DNA of 64,000 nucleotides from an uncultured Thiohalocapsa sp. (GCF_913062725.1 NZ_CAJXWY010000013.1:1-64000), one strand, 5' to 3'; counted from the first letter of the stretch, positions 1-9,187 are shown. The notes: generated from the sequence alone by a model not told the origin. Numbers and translations: made by a program.

Positions 1-65
1 ACGTGGAGCCCGTGCTCGCGGCCTACATGGATGCGTACGGAGTCAAGAACCCACCGTCGCGGTAG
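1..65 (+). CDS. 3' end of an unidentified gene (partial)
   Basis: An open frame runs in from the left edge and ends at a TAG at 63-65. Only about 20 residues are visible (…VEPVLAAYMDAYGVKNPPSR), too few to assign a family. It is followed by a short gap and a plausible ribosome binding site for the next fragment. Because it is open to the edge, it is probably the C-terminus of a real plus-strand gene, but this cannot be proven from so short a piece. Confidence 0.35.
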   Translation, partial: VEPVLAAYMDAYGVKNPPSR

Positions 66-137
66 TGCCCGAACGCGAAATCTCGGTCGGGGCCTGTTGC
101 CGTAGATCGCGTCGCCGAACCGAGAGGGAGCAGTTCA

Positions 138-256
138 ATGCGCATCCAAGCCGCTCCTCTGGAGTCGATCATCGTTGCGGCGTATCGCCGGCCGCAAGTC
201 CTGCGCTGGGCGCTGCGCAGCATCCGGCGGCAGACCTTGGAAGACTGTGAATCGAG
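138..256 (+). pseudogene. Remnant of a family 2 glycosyltransferase N-terminus
   Basis: An ATG at 138 is preceded by a purine-rich site (GAGGGAG) about 7 nt upstream. The first ~38 residues contain SIIVAAYRRPQVLRWALRSI followed by RRQTLED, which has the pattern of the first beta-alpha unit of GT2 enzymes (xVIIxxYNRPxxLxxALxSIxxQTxxDxE). After about codon 40 the resemblance stops: no DDGS or DxD motif follows in any frame, and the frame soon runs antisense to the next gene. I read it as the stub of a truncated or frameshifted glycosyltransferase. A chance resemblance is possible. Confidence 0.4.
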
Positions 257-421
257 ATCAACGGCTTCCCGATCATCGGTATCCGCTGCCGCGATTCGGC
301 GCCCTGGAATCACCCCAACCGCGACGGGCCGTGGCGGTCCTGCGGCCCGGCACGAAAAAGCCGCCCGTCGGTGGCCTTGCTCGCGGGGCCCGATGCCGAG
401 CCCCCAGGCGGCGCGTTGCGG

Positions 422-988
422 TTATTTGACCGTGACTTCGCCGGTGATGACGTTGCGGAACCGGGCGACGACGCCGTCACCCACCTTGAGCTCGTCCAGC
501 AGGGCCTGGCTCTGTACCGGAAACACGCGGGTGGTCTCGGCGCCCTTGACGGTGACGGTGCCGGCGGCCTTGTCGACGCCGACCACTTTGCCGTAGAGCG
601 TCAGCTCGTCGGTGATGGTGCCCGCAGGCTTGTCGCCCGGCTTCGCCGTGACCTCGGTCTCGCCTTCGGCGCCCATGGCGCCGGCGTCGCGACCGGTCTG
701 CAGCTCGATGAGCGCCGTGGTGGTCTCGGTGATGCTCACCCTGTCGCCGATCTTGATCTCGTCCAGGCGCGTCACCTCCGGCGGCACGTGCAGCACCTTG
801 TAGGTGCCATCGGCGAGCTTGAGGGTCATCAGACGGGTATCGGTGTTCACCACCATGACCTCGCCGTCGACCGCGGTCTCGATGACACTGGCGGCGACGG
901 GCTGGGTTTGCAAATCCACCTCGGCGGAGAGCGGACCGACGAGCAACAGACTCATGGCGGCCGCGGTGAGGGCGGTGTGACGGAACAT
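422..988 (-). CDS. Secreted hypothetical protein, 188 aa
   Basis: The start at 988 has a strong site (GAGGAG) about 9 nt upstream. The N-terminus is a Sec signal peptide (MFRHTALTAAAMSLLLVG, then cleavage near PLSA), so the protein should be periplasmic. The rest looks like two related beta-rich segments, each pairing a value-modulating stretch (e.g. VNTDTRLMTLKLADG and VDKAAGTVTVKGAET) with an xIKxGDRVxI-like turn (EIKIGDRVSI and ELKVGDGVVARF). That pattern resembles small OB or SH3-like periplasmic folds. I do not recognise a named family. It is downstream of, and parallel with, prpF but separated by about 220 bp, so co-transcription is uncertain. Confidence 0.75.
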   Translation of the reverse strand: MFRHTALTAAAMSLLLVGPLSAEVDLQTQPVAASVIETAVDGEVMVVNTDTRLMTLKLADGTYKVLHVPPEVTRLDEIKIGDRVSITETTTALIELQTGRDAGAMGAEGETEVTAKPGDKPAGTITDELTLYGKVVGVDKAAGTVTVKGAETTRVFPVQSQALLDELKVGDGVVARFRNVITGEVTVK

Positions 989-1207
989 AAGGGGGACTCC
1001 TCGTCTGGTATGAGCGCAATGGCTACATGGCTGTTTTGGCCACCGACACGGCTGCCGCCGTCCGGACCTCGTCGCAGCCTACCCGCCCCGCCATGGGCCA
1101 ACAAGCACTGCTCGTCTCGCCGATCTGCCGCTGACGCAAAATCGTTCGCGTCGGACCGCGCAGCGGACCCGATCGGCCGCAGCGGCCCGACAGTGGTCCG
1201 GTTTCGG

Positions 1208-2386
1208 TCAGAAGGCGTCGCCGGGTAACCGCACCCAGCCCTCCATCAGCACCCGCGCGCTGCGGCTCATGGTGACCTTGTCGATGCGCCAGTGGCCGTC
1301 GTGCTCGGCTGCGGCGGCGCCAACCTTGAGCGTGCCCGACGGGTGACCAAAGGTGACGGTTTCCCGCGCAGCGCCACCGGCGGTCCGGCTTACCAGGGTG
1401 CCGGGAATGGCCGCGGCGCCGGCGATGGCCACCGCCGCCGTGCCCATCATGGCGTGGTGCAGCTTACCCATGGACAGGGCGCGGACATTGAGGTGGATGT
1501 CCGCGGCCTTGACGGTCTTGCCGCTGGCGGCGGTGTAACCCTGCGGCGGCGCGCAGAAGGCCACCTTCGGCGTGTGCTGACGGGCGGCGGCCTCGGTCAC
1601 TTGCCCGATCAGCCCCATGCGCACGGCGGCGTGGGCGCGGAGGGTCTCGAAGCGCGCCAGGGCGGCCGGATCATCGTTGACGGCGGGCTGCAGCTCGGTG
1701 CCGTCATAGCCCAGATCCTCAGCCCGCAGGAACACCGTGGGGATACCGGCGTTGATCATGGTCACCTCGAAGCGCCCGACACCCGGCACATCCAGCGCAT
1801 CCATCCGGTTGCCGGTGGGAAACACGGCCTCGCCGTCGGCGATGGGACGCACGAACTCCACCGGCACCTCGGCGGCCGGAAAGGCCACGCCATCCAGCTC
1901 GAAGGCGCCGGTCTCCTGCACCTGGCCGTTGGTGATGGGCACGTGATTGACGATGGTCTTGGCCGTGTTCTGCTGCCACACCCGCACCGCACAGACGCCG
2001 TTGTCGGGGATGCGCGCCGGGTCCACCAGGCCATGGCTGATGGCGAAGGCGCCGACCGCGGCGCTTAAGTTGCCGCAGTTGCCGGACCAGTCCACGAAGG
2101 GCGCGTCGATGGAGACCTGTCCGAACAGATAATCCACGTCATGGTCCGGGCGCGCGCTCCTGGACAGGATCACCGTCTTGGAGGTGCTGGACGTGGCGCC
2201 GCCCATGCCGTCGGTGTGCTTGCCATAGGGGTCCGGGCTGCCGATGACCCGCAGCAGGAGCTTGTCCCGTGCCTCACCCGGCACCTGGGCGGGCTCCGGG
2301 AGATCGTCGAGCTTGAAGAAGATACCCTTACTGGTGCCGCCGCGCATGTAGGTTGCAGGGATTCTGATCTGGGGTGGGTGGGGCAT
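1208..2386 (-). CDS. prpF: 2-methylaconitate cis-trans isomerase PrpF
   Basis: This enzyme isomerises 2-methylaconitate made by AcnD and so feeds the methylcitrate cycle of propionate degradation in the cytoplasm. The 392-residue product begins at the ATG at 2384-2386 and opens with the family hallmark YMRGGTSKGIFF at about residues 11-22. Length and sequence fit PrpF (about 390 aa). The frame stays open far upstream through acnD, but the conserved N-terminus fixes the start here. The terminal motif MEGWVRLPGDAF is also typical. It lies 128 bp downstream of acnD on the same strand. Methylisocitrate lyase (prpB) is not adjacent. Confidence 0.93.
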   Translation of the reverse strand: MPHPPQIRIPATYMRGGTSKGIFFKLDDLPEPAQVPGEARDKLLLRVIGSPDPYGKHTDGMGGATSSTSKTVILSRSARPDHDVDYLFGQVSIDAPFVDWSGNCGNLSAAVGAFAISHGLVDPARIPDNGVCAVRVWQQNTAKTIVNHVPITNGQVQETGAFELDGVAFPAAEVPVEFVRPIADGEAVFPTGNRMDALDVPGVGRFEVTMINAGIPTVFLRAEDLGYDGTELQPAVNDDPAALARFETLRAHAAVRMGLIGQVTEAAARQHTPKVAFCAPPQGYTAASGKTVKAADIHLNVRALSMGKLHHAMMGTAAVAIAGAAAIPGTLVSRTAGGAARETVTFGHPSGTLKVGAAAAEHDGHWRIDKVTMSRSARVLMEGWVRLPGDAF

Positions 2387-2514
2387 CGACTGTATTCTTT
2401 TGGAGGCGATGTCTGGGTTGCGGAGCGGGCTGCCCGAGCTTCTCCAGACTTGGGCGCATTCATGAATCTTATGGGCAAGCTTCGCTGCGTCACTGCAGCG
2501 GATCGAATCCCACC

Positions 2515-5103
2515 TCAGGCCGCGGCCACAAAGTCCTGCGCAAACCGCTGCAGCACGCCGCCGGCGGCATAGACCCGCTTCTCCTCGGCCGTATCCAGCC
2601 GGCAGGTGACCGGGATCGCCACCTGCTCGCCGTTGCGGCGGTGCATGACGACCGTCAGCTCGGCCCGGGGCGCCGGCGCGCCGACCACATCGAAGGTCTC
2701 GGTGCCATCGATGGCGTAGGTATACCGGCCCTCGCCGTCGCGGAACTGCAACGGCAGCACCCCCATGCCGACGAGGTTGGTGCGGTGGATGCGCTCGAAG
2801 CCTTCGGCGACGATGGCCTCGACCCCCGCCAGGCGCACGCCCTTGGCCGCCCAGTCGCGGGACGAGCCCTGGCCGTAGTCCGCGCCGGCGATGATGCACA
2901 GCGGCTGGCCGCGGCTCATGTAGGTCTCGATGGCCTCCCACATGCGCATCTGCTCGCCGTCCGGCTCCACCCGGGCCAGGGAGCCCTGGATGATCTCGCC
3001 CTTGTCATCCCGGACCATCTCGTTGAAGAGCTTGGGGTTGGCCAGGGTGGCACGCTGGGCGGTGAGATGGTCGCCGCGGTGGGTGGCGTAGGAATTGAAG
3101 TCCGCTTCGGCCAAGCCCATGCGCGCCAGGTATTCACCGGCGGCGCTGGTGGCCAGGATGGCGTTGGACGGCGACAGATGGTCGGTGGTGATGTTGTCGC
3201 CGAGGATCGCCAGCGGGCGCATGCCCCGTAGCGCGGGCGCCGCGGCCAAGTCGCCTTCCCAATACGGCGGCCGGCGGATGTAGGTGCTCGTGGCGCGCCA
3301 GTCGTAGAGCGGGCTGTCGGCCCGCTCGCGGGCGCCCTGCGCGAACATGGGCGTGTAGATCTGCTGGAACTGCTCCGGCTTGACATACTGCTCGACGATG
3401 GCGTCGATCTCCGCATCCGACGGCCAGATGTCATTGAGCGTAATGGCGTTGCCGTCGGCGTCGGTGCCCAGCGCGTCGCGCTCGATGTCGAAGCGCACGG
3501 TGCCGGCGATGGCATAGGCCACCACCAGCGGCGGCGAGGCCAGGAAGGCCTGCTTGGCATAGGGGTGGATGCGGCCGTCGAAGTTGCGATTGCCCGAGAG
3601 CACCGCGGTGGCATAGAGATCGCGGTCGATGATCTCCTGCTGGATGTTGGGGTCCAGCGCCCCGGACATGCCGTTGCAGGTGGTGCAGGCGTAGCCGACG
3701 ATGCCGAAGCCGAGCGCCGTAAGCTCCGGCAGCAGGCCCGCGGCCTCCAGGTACAGCCGCGCCACCCGGGAGCCCGGCGCGAAGGAGCTCTTCACCCAGG
3801 GCTTGCGGGTCAGGCCAAGCTGGTTGGCCTTGCGCGCCAGGAGGCCGGCCGCCACCACATTGCGCGGATTCGACGTGTTGGTGCAGGAGGTGATGGCGGC
3901 GATGATCACGGCGCCGTCGGGCAACTCGCCCTGCTGCGCCGTCCAGGCGCCGGCGATGCCCCGCTCGGCCAGGGCCGACGTGGGCAGCCGACGGTGAGGG
4001 TTGGAGGGGCCGGCCATGGTGCGGCCGACGGTGGACAGATCGAACGTCAGCACGCGGTCGTATTCGGCGGCGGCCAGATCATCGGCCCAAAGGCCCGCGG
4101 TCTTGGCGTAGGTCTCCACCAGTGCGACCTGCTCCGGGTCGCGGCCGGTGAGCTTGAGATAGGCGATGGTCTGCTCGTCGATGGCGAACATGCCGGCGGA
4201 GGCGCCGTACTCGGGCGTCATGTTGGCGATGGTCGCCCGGTCGCCGATGGTGAGCGAGCGGGCGCCGGTGCCGAAGAACTCCAGATAGGCCGAGACCACC
4301 TTGGCGTTGCGCAGGAATTCGGTGAGCGCCAGCACGATGTCCGTCGCCGTAATGCCCGGCTGGCGCTTACCCGTCAGCTCCACGCCGACGATCTCCGGCA
4401 GCCGCATCATGGTGGGGCGCCCGAGCATGACCGTCTCGGCCTCCAGGCCGCCGACGCCGATGGCGATGACACCCAGGCAGTCCACGTGCGGGGTGTGGGA
4501 GTCGGTGCCGACGCAGGTGTCCGGAAAGGCCACGCCGTCCCGGCGCTGGATCACCGGCGACATCTTCTCCAGGTTGATCTGGTGCATGATGCCGTTGCCC
4601 GCCGGGATCACATCCACGTTGTCGAAGGCCGTCTTGCACCAGTCGATGAAGTGGAAGCGGTCTTCGTTGCGGCGGTCCTCGATGGCGCGATTCTTAGCGA
4701 AGGCGTCGGTATCGAAGCCGGGCGCCTCCACCGCCAGGGAGTGGTCGACGATGAGCTGGGTCGGCACCACCGGGTTCACCTTGGCGGGATCGCCGCCGCG
4801 CTCGGCGATGGCGTCGCGCAGGCCCGCCAGGTCCACCAGCGCAGTCTGTCCCAGGATGTCGTGGCAGACCACGCGTGCCGGGTACCAGGGGAAATCCAGC
4901 TCCCGCTGATGGTGGACGATCTGTGCGAGTGCCTCGGGCAGCGCCTGCGGATTGCAGCGGCGCACCAGCTGCTCCGCCAGCACGCGCGCGGTGTAGGGCA
5001 GCTTGGCATAGGCGCCCGGCGCCATGGCCTCCACGGCCTCGCGGGCATCGAAATAGTCCAGGTCGGTGCCCGGCAGGGGCTTGCGGTATGCGGTGTTCAT
5101 CAT
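2515..5103 (-). CDS. acnD: Fe/S-dependent 2-methylcitrate dehydratase AcnD
   Basis: This aconitase-superfamily enzyme dehydrates 2-methylcitrate to 2-methylaconitate and replaces PrpD in organisms that use the AcnD/PrpF route. The product is about 862 residues. It starts MMNTAYRKPLPGTDLDYFD, matching the AcnD N-terminus; either of the two adjacent ATGs (5101-5103 or 5098-5100) could be used. The cluster ligands are visible as SCTNTSNP and ACTTCNGMSG, and the swivel domain has the usual GSSRDWAAKG. The frame is open further upstream into the prpC region, but no ribosome site or homology supports a longer protein. It sits 32 bp after prpC, so prpC-acnD-prpF is probably one transcript. Confidence 0.94.
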   Translation of the reverse strand: MMNTAYRKPLPGTDLDYFDAREAVEAMAPGAYAKLPYTARVLAEQLVRRCNPQALPEALAQIVHHQRELDFPWYPARVVCHDILGQTALVDLAGLRDAIAERGGDPAKVNPVVPTQLIVDHSLAVEAPGFDTDAFAKNRAIEDRRNEDRFHFIDWCKTAFDNVDVIPAGNGIMHQINLEKMSPVIQRRDGVAFPDTCVGTDSHTPHVDCLGVIAIGVGGLEAETVMLGRPTMMRLPEIVGVELTGKRQPGITATDIVLALTEFLRNAKVVSAYLEFFGTGARSLTIGDRATIANMTPEYGASAGMFAIDEQTIAYLKLTGRDPEQVALVETYAKTAGLWADDLAAAEYDRVLTFDLSTVGRTMAGPSNPHRRLPTSALAERGIAGAWTAQQGELPDGAVIIAAITSCTNTSNPRNVVAAGLLARKANQLGLTRKPWVKSSFAPGSRVARLYLEAAGLLPELTALGFGIVGYACTTCNGMSGALDPNIQQEIIDRDLYATAVLSGNRNFDGRIHPYAKQAFLASPPLVVAYAIAGTVRFDIERDALGTDADGNAITLNDIWPSDAEIDAIVEQYVKPEQFQQIYTPMFAQGARERADSPLYDWRATSTYIRRPPYWEGDLAAAPALRGMRPLAILGDNITTDHLSPSNAILATSAAGEYLARMGLAEADFNSYATHRGDHLTAQRATLANPKLFNEMVRDDKGEIIQGSLARVEPDGEQMRMWEAIETYMSRGQPLCIIAGADYGQGSSRDWAAKGVRLAGVEAIVAEGFERIHRTNLVGMGVLPLQFRDGEGRYTYAIDGTETFDVVGAPAPRAELTVVMHRRNGEQVAIPVTCRLDTAEEKRVYAAGGVLQRFAQDFVAAA

Positions 5104-5135
5104 GCCATGCGTTGCGCGCGCCTGTTGTCGAAACC

Positions 5136-6290
5136 TCAGCGATCCTCGATGGGGACCCAGGTACGGTTCTCGGGGCCCACGTAATTCGCGCTCGGGCGAA
5201 TGATTTTCTTGTCGATGCGCTGCTCGATGACGTGCGCCACCCAGCCGCTGGTGCGCGAAATCACGAACAGCGGCGTGAACAGCGCCGTCGGCACACCCAT
5301 CTGCGCATAGGACACCGCCGAGAACCAGTCCAGGTTCGGGAACATCTTCTTGAGGTTCCACATCACCTGCTCCAGCCGCGCGGCGACGTCGAACATGCGC
5401 ATGTCGCCGTTGGCCTCGGACAGGCGCTTGGCGACGGACTTGATCACCTCGTTGCGGGGGTCGCCGACGGTGTAGACCGGGTGCCCGAAGCCGATGACGA
5501 TTTCCTTGCGCCCCACCCGCTCGGTGATGTCGGCCTCGGCCGCGTCGGCGCTGGCGTAGCGTTGCTGGATCTCGCAGGCGGCCTCGTTGGCGCCCCCATG
5601 CTTGGGCCCGCGCAGGGCGCCGATGGCGGCGGTGAGGGCGCTGTACATGTCCGAGTTGGTACCGGCGACGACGCGCCCCGTAAAGGTGGACGCGTTGAAC
5701 TCATGCTCCGCGTAGAGGATCAGCGAGGTGTGCATGGCCCGCTCCCAGTCCGCGGCGGGCGCCGTGCCGTGCAGCAGGTGCAGAAAGTGTCCGCCGATGG
5801 AGGCGTCGTCCGTCTCCACCTCGATGCGCCGGCCATTGTGCGCAAAGTGGTACCAATAAAGCAGCATGGAGCCGAAGCTCGCCATGAGCCGGTCGCCGAT
5901 ATCGCGGGCGGCCGCCGTCGGCATGGCGGGCGACTCGGGCTCCAGGGCGCCGAGCACCGAGCAACCGGTGCGCAGCACATCCATGGGGTGCGCCGATGGC
6001 GGCAGCTGCTCGAGCGCCGTCTTCAACGCCGCCGGGAGGCCACGCAGGCCGCGCAGCTTGCGCTTGTAGGCAGCAAGCTCGGCGCGGCTCGGCAGCCGCT
6101 CGTGGATCAGCAGGTGGGCGATTTCCTCGAACTCCGCGTGGTCGGCGAAATCCAGGATATCGTAACCGCGGTAGTGCAGATCGTTGCCAGTGCGCCCGAC
6201 GGTGCACACGGCGGTATTGCCCGCCGTCACACCGGACAGGGCGACGGCCTTCTTGGGCTTCGGCTTGGGTTGGTTATCGGCATCGGTCAT
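5136..6290 (-). CDS. prpC: 2-methylcitrate synthase PrpC
   Basis: Condenses propionyl-CoA with oxaloacetate to 2-methylcitrate, the first step of the methylcitrate cycle. The 384-residue protein has the citrate-synthase fold motifs [21 protein letters not shown] (catalytic His region) and the C-terminal [14 protein letters not shown]. Its size and the short N-terminus without the NADH-binding extension fit PrpC rather than the large citrate synthase GltA. The ATG at 6288-6290 has GAGGAGG about 6 nt upstream. It is the first gene of prpC-acnD-prpF. No prpR or prpB precedes it; the upstream 790 bp has no gene. Confidence 0.93.
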   Translation of the reverse strand: MTDADNQPKPKPKKAVALSGVTAGNTAVCTVGRTGNDLHYRGYDILDFADHAEFEEIAHLLIHERLPSRAELAAYKRKLRGLRGLPAALKTALEQLPPSAHPMDVLRTGCSVLGALEPESPAMPTAAARDIGDRLMASFGSMLLYWYHFAHNGRRIEVETDDASIGGHFLHLLHGTAPAADWERAMHTSLILYAEHEFNASTFTGRVVAGTNSDMYSALTAAIGALRGPKHGGANEAACEIQQRYASADAAEADITERVGRKEIVIGFGHPVYTVGDPRNEVIKSVAKRLSEANGDMRMFDVAARLEQVMWNLKKMFPNLDWFSAVSYAQMGVPTALFTPLFVISRTSGWVAHVIEQRIDKKIIRPSANYVGPENRTWVPIEDR

Positions 6291-6753
6291 GGGCCCCTCC
6301 TCGGTGGTTGATCTGCGCGGACGACACGACGCAAGCGTACCCGGAAACCCGGACATCGGCCCGAGTGCGATGGCTGTGCCCCGACGCACCGGCGCCGGCA
6401 CGCCACATGTGGCCGTCGCCACCGCTTCGCTCGGGGCCCGAACGCAGCATGTCCCGCCAAAACCCCTAATCTCGCCCAAGGGTAGCCCCGAGGCGGAATA
6501 CTTGGCAAACCGTCCGCTTCCACACCAACCGCAGGTCCGTGCTCAATCGAAGCCCACGCGCCCGAAGCCCACGCGCCGGCCCGAGCGCGAAGCGGCGTCA
6601 GCCGCAACAGGGCAACGCAAGTCGGGCAAACATGACTCGACGGGCCATCGCCGCACCTGTTGGTCGCTTGGCAACGATGGCTCAGACGCTTTTTCGTGAT
6701 CGCAGCTCAGCGTGCGCATCCACTTGGTGGCAGCCGAATCTTTGCACAGAGCC

Positions 6754-6952
6754 TGTGGATAACTCTGTGGAAGAAGCTGGTGTAAAGCCGCTAAGTCCCT
6801 GACTTAGAGACATTCCCGAGCAACTGACCAGAACTTGGTCAAACCTCATTAACTCTTTATAATCAGAGACTTAAATCTCAGCCCCTGAGCGGTTCGCGGG
6901 TCGCACGGCCCAGCGTGCCGAGCGAATCCCGGTGGCGATGACTTGTGCATAA
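6754..6952. promoter_or_regulatory. DnaA-box pair in an A+T-rich intergenic tract
   Basis: The minus strand reads TTATCCACA at 6754-6762 and TTATGCACA at 6944-6952. Both are exact matches to the DnaA box consensus TTATNCACA and lie in the same orientation. Weaker variants sit nearby, such as TCTTCCACA read on the minus strand overlapping 6764-6775. Together with the A+T-rich tract between them this could be a DnaA-regulated promoter, a DnaA-titration site or an origin-like element. None of the genes that usually flank oriC (dnaA, mnmG, rpmH, parAB) is close by, so origin function is not claimed. Confidence 0.45.
6835..6863 (+). promoter_or_regulatory. Near-consensus sigma-70 promoter with no gene downstream on its strand
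   Basis: The -35 hexamer TTGGTC (6835-6840) and the -10 hexamer TATAAT (6858-6863) are separated by exactly 17 bp. The -35 overlaps the right arm of the inverted repeat GACCA-GAACT-TGGTC, a possible operator. Transcription would start near 6870 and run to the right, but the next genes there are on the opposite strand. The target may therefore be a non-coding RNA. Confidence 0.55.
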
Positions 6953-7081
6953 TTGGCATCAGCCCCTGCTGAGGCGGGGCCGGGGCGCTCGGGATGTTTG
7001 CTGTAGAGCAGATATGCCCGCCCACCCGGGGGCGCAGGACACCGAAGGGTGGCCCGGGCCAATCCTCAGGGCGTAAGCCCG

Positions 7082-7507
7082 TCAAGGCGGGTGATCCCCC
7101 GGGTCGTCGGTCCCCGCCTGATCGGCCGCTTCCGCCGCGGCGGCGAAGCGGGTGAATAACAGACTCGGCAGCACGGCGATGGCAGCAACGCTCATCAGCG
7201 CCACCGCGTACAGCCCCAGCCAAACGCTCGTGCGCCGCGCGACGACCACCAGCAAGCCCGTCGCCAGCAGCGCCGCGCCACCGAGCATCACCGCCTGTCG
7301 CAAGGCGGGATCGCCGACGTGCGCCGGCGTCTGCGCAGGCGTCAACGCCGAGAGCAGCAGCAGATTCACCACCAGCATCAGCGCCGCATTGGGCACCGAA
7401 AAGGGCGCATAGCCGTAACGCCGCAGCGCAGCCCGGTTGAGCGCATAGACACTGCCCAGCAGCGCCATGAAGACACCGAAGGCAAGCAAGAGCCAGAGCC
7501 AGGCCAT
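7082..7507 (-). CDS. Small integral membrane protein, hypothetical
   Basis: The roughly 141-residue protein has about four hydrophobic helices (around residues 1-23, 40-57, 74-90 and 97-114) with short charged loops and a polar, acidic C-terminal tail (…AGTDDPGDHPP). I recognise no family. The ATG at 7507 is preferred; a GTG two codons upstream (7513) is equally possible and neither has a good ribosome site. It lies 65 bp downstream of lipA on the same strand and may be its operon partner. Confidence 0.6.
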   Translation of the reverse strand: MAWLWLLLAFGVFMALLGSVYALNRAALRRYGYAPFSVPNAALMLVVNLLLLSALTPAQTPAHVGDPALRQAVMLGGAALLATGLLVVVARRTSVWLGLYAVALMSVAAIAVLPSLLFTRFAAAAEAADQAGTDDPGDHPP

Positions 7508-7572
7508 CGGCACTCAGCCATGCAACGGCGCCAGCATCGACGCCGCCGGCGACGATACGGCGGCCGGGCCCA

Positions 7573-8550
7573 TCATGCGCGGGCCAGCGCCTGCGCCTGC
7601 TGGTCGGCGTGATAAGAGGAGCGCACCATGGGGCCACTCGCGACCGCGGAGAAACCCATGGCCTGCGCCTCGGCGGCCAGCTCATCGAACGCCGACGGGG
7701 TCCAGAAGCGCTTCACCGGCAGATGGTCGCGACTCGGCTGCAGGTATTGCCCCAGCGTGAGCATGTCGCAGCCGTGGACGCGCAGATCCCGGAGCACGGC
7801 CAACACCTCTGCACGCGTCTCACCGAGGCCGAGCATGAGCCCGGACTTGGTGGGCACGTCAGGATGCCGCGCCTTGAAGGCCGCGAGCAGGTCCAGTGAG
7901 CCCTGATAGTCGGCACCGGGGCGCGCTTCACGATACAACCGCGGCACGGTCTCCAGGTTGTGGTTGAACACATCCGGCACGGCGGTGCCGGTGAAGGCAT
8001 CCAGGGCCCGCGACTCGCGGCCGCGGAAATCCGGCACGAGCACTTCCAGACGGATCTCGGGGCTACGGGCGCGCACGGCACGTAGACAGGCGGCGAAATG
8101 CCCGGCGCCACCGTCACGCAGGTCGTCGCGGTCCACCGAAGTGATGACCACGTAGCGCAGACCCATGCGGGCGATGGACGCGGCGAGGTTCTCGGGCTCC
8201 GCCGCGTCCAGCGGCTGCGGTCGGCCGTGGGCGACATCGCAAAAGGGACAGCGGCGGGTGCAGATGTCGCCGAGGATCATGAAGGTGGCCGTGCCATGGC
8301 CGAAGCACTCACCAAGATTCGGACACTGTGCCTCCTCGCAGACGGTGGCAAGCCCGCTCTCACGCAGCAAGCGCTTGATGCGACTCACCCCCGGCCCGGT
8401 GGGTGCCTTGGCCCGTATCCACTGCGGCTTGCGTGGTATTGCACCGGTGGGCTCGATCTTCACCGGGATACGGGCCACCTTGTCGCGGCCGCGCTGATGG
8501 GTGTCGGGCGAGTAACGGGAGGGGGCTTCGAGCGGACTGGCGTCGGGCAT
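7573..8550 (-). CDS. lipA: Lipoyl synthase LipA
   Basis: A radical-SAM enzyme that inserts two sulfurs into protein-bound octanoyl groups to make lipoyl cofactors. The 325-residue sequence has both iron-sulfur cluster motifs: the auxiliary cluster [12 protein letters not shown] and the radical-SAM CxxxCxxC (CTRRCPFC). It ends with the conserved RSSYHAD segment that supplies the serine ligand of the auxiliary cluster. The ATG at 8548-8550 follows GGAG by about 6 nt. An open frame continues upstream, but no conserved sequence supports it. The usual partner lipB is not adjacent. Confidence 0.96.
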   Translation of the reverse strand: MPDASPLEAPSRYSPDTHQRGRDKVARIPVKIEPTGAIPRKPQWIRAKAPTGPGVSRIKRLLRESGLATVCEEAQCPNLGECFGHGTATFMILGDICTRRCPFCDVAHGRPQPLDAAEPENLAASIARMGLRYVVITSVDRDDLRDGGAGHFAACLRAVRARSPEIRLEVLVPDFRGRESRALDAFTGTAVPDVFNHNLETVPRLYREARPGADYQGSLDLLAAFKARHPDVPTKSGLMLGLGETRAEVLAVLRDLRVHGCDMLTLGQYLQPSRDHLPVKRFWTPSAFDELAAEAQAMGFSAVASGPMVRSSYHADQQAQALARA

Positions 8551-8788
8551 GGGGGACTCCGAAGATTCTGCAATGCTGGACGTGGCGCCCGGGGATGCAA
8601 GACCGGGCGCGTCTGCGGGCTTGGGCCCGCGGCGGGAGCGACAGTGTAACCGTAAATTACCTGGATTTTCGGTTGTTATGGGCTGAGTGGCGGGCATCGC
8701 CGCGGCAGCCGCCGCGCCCGCGGTGATTGCCCGCAGCCGCGGCGGGCGGTGGTCGTGGCTTGCGCTTGGCGGGGCCGCCAAGCACTGC

Positions 8789-9187
8789 TCAGCCCTCCGG
8801 CTCGAAGGCCAGCGAGATCGAATTGATGCAATAGCGCTGGCCGGTGGGCCGCGGGCCGTCCGGAAACACGTGACCGAGGTGTGCGCCGCAACGGGCGCAA
8901 TGCACCTCGGTGCGTGTCATGCCGTGGCTGGTGTCCGTCTCGGTCGCGACGGCGCCATCGACGCTCGGCTGCCAGAAGCTCGGCCAACCGGTGCCGGAGT
9001 CGAACTTGTGCGCGGACGCAAACAGCTCGGCACCGCAACCGGCACAGCGATAGCGTCCGGCGTCCTTGGTTGCCCAGTAGGCCCCGGTGAAGGCGGGCTC
9101 AGTCCCCTGTTGGCGCAGGACACGATATTGTTCTGCGGTCAGCTCGCTACGCCACTCGGCATCGGATTTTTCGATCTTTTCGGTCAT
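8789..9187 (-). CDS. msrB: Peptide-methionine (R)-S-oxide reductase MsrB
   Basis: Repairs oxidised methionine by reducing the R-sulfoxide. The 132-residue protein has the two zinc-binding CxxC pairs (RCAGCG and HCARCG), the SGTGWPSF substrate site and the catalytic cysteine in RYCINS near the C-terminus. The start at 9187 has GAGGAG upstream; a longer frame begins at 9208, but that region contains the ribosome site. It stands alone between lipA and a plus-strand aminotransferase gene. Confidence 0.96.
   Translation of the reverse strand: MTEKIEKSDAEWRSELTAEQYRVLRQQGTEPAFTGAYWATKDAGRYRCAGCGAELFASAHKFDSGTGWPSFWQPSVDGAVATETDTSHGMTRTEVHCARCGAHLGHVFPDGPRPTGQRYCINSISLAFEPEG

Larger units (their letters stand above)
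6291..7081. other. 791-bp intergenic region upstream of prpC
   Basis: No convincing gene lies here. The stretch 6735-6880 is clearly richer in A+T than its surroundings. It holds perfect DnaA-type boxes, two perfect inverted repeats (CTAAGTC-3-GACTTAG at 6791-6807 and GACCA-5-TGGTC at 6826-6840) and a near-consensus promoter pointing right (all described separately). Right of the promoter is a compound stem-loop: GGTTCGC 6891-6897 pairs with 6922-6928, and nested inside it GCACG 6903-6907 pairs with CGTGC 6914-6918. The part from 6300 to 6700 shows nothing recognisable apart from the leader of prpC. Confidence 0.6.

Noticed and set aside
3565-5184. A ~540-codon plus-strand frame antisense to acnD
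   Set aside because: Composition artefact opposite a well-conserved aconitase gene.
6735-6960. Chromosomal origin oriC
   Set aside because: DnaA boxes are present, but no usual flanking genes (dnaA, dnaN, mnmG, parAB) are in the window, so only an origin-like element is reported.
6870-7080. 6S RNA, tmRNA, SRP RNA or RNase P RNA downstream of the strong promoter
   Set aside because: I looked for the conserved cores of each (for example the SRP GGTCAGG…GGAAGGAAGCAG and the RNase P GAGGAAAGTCC) and found none.
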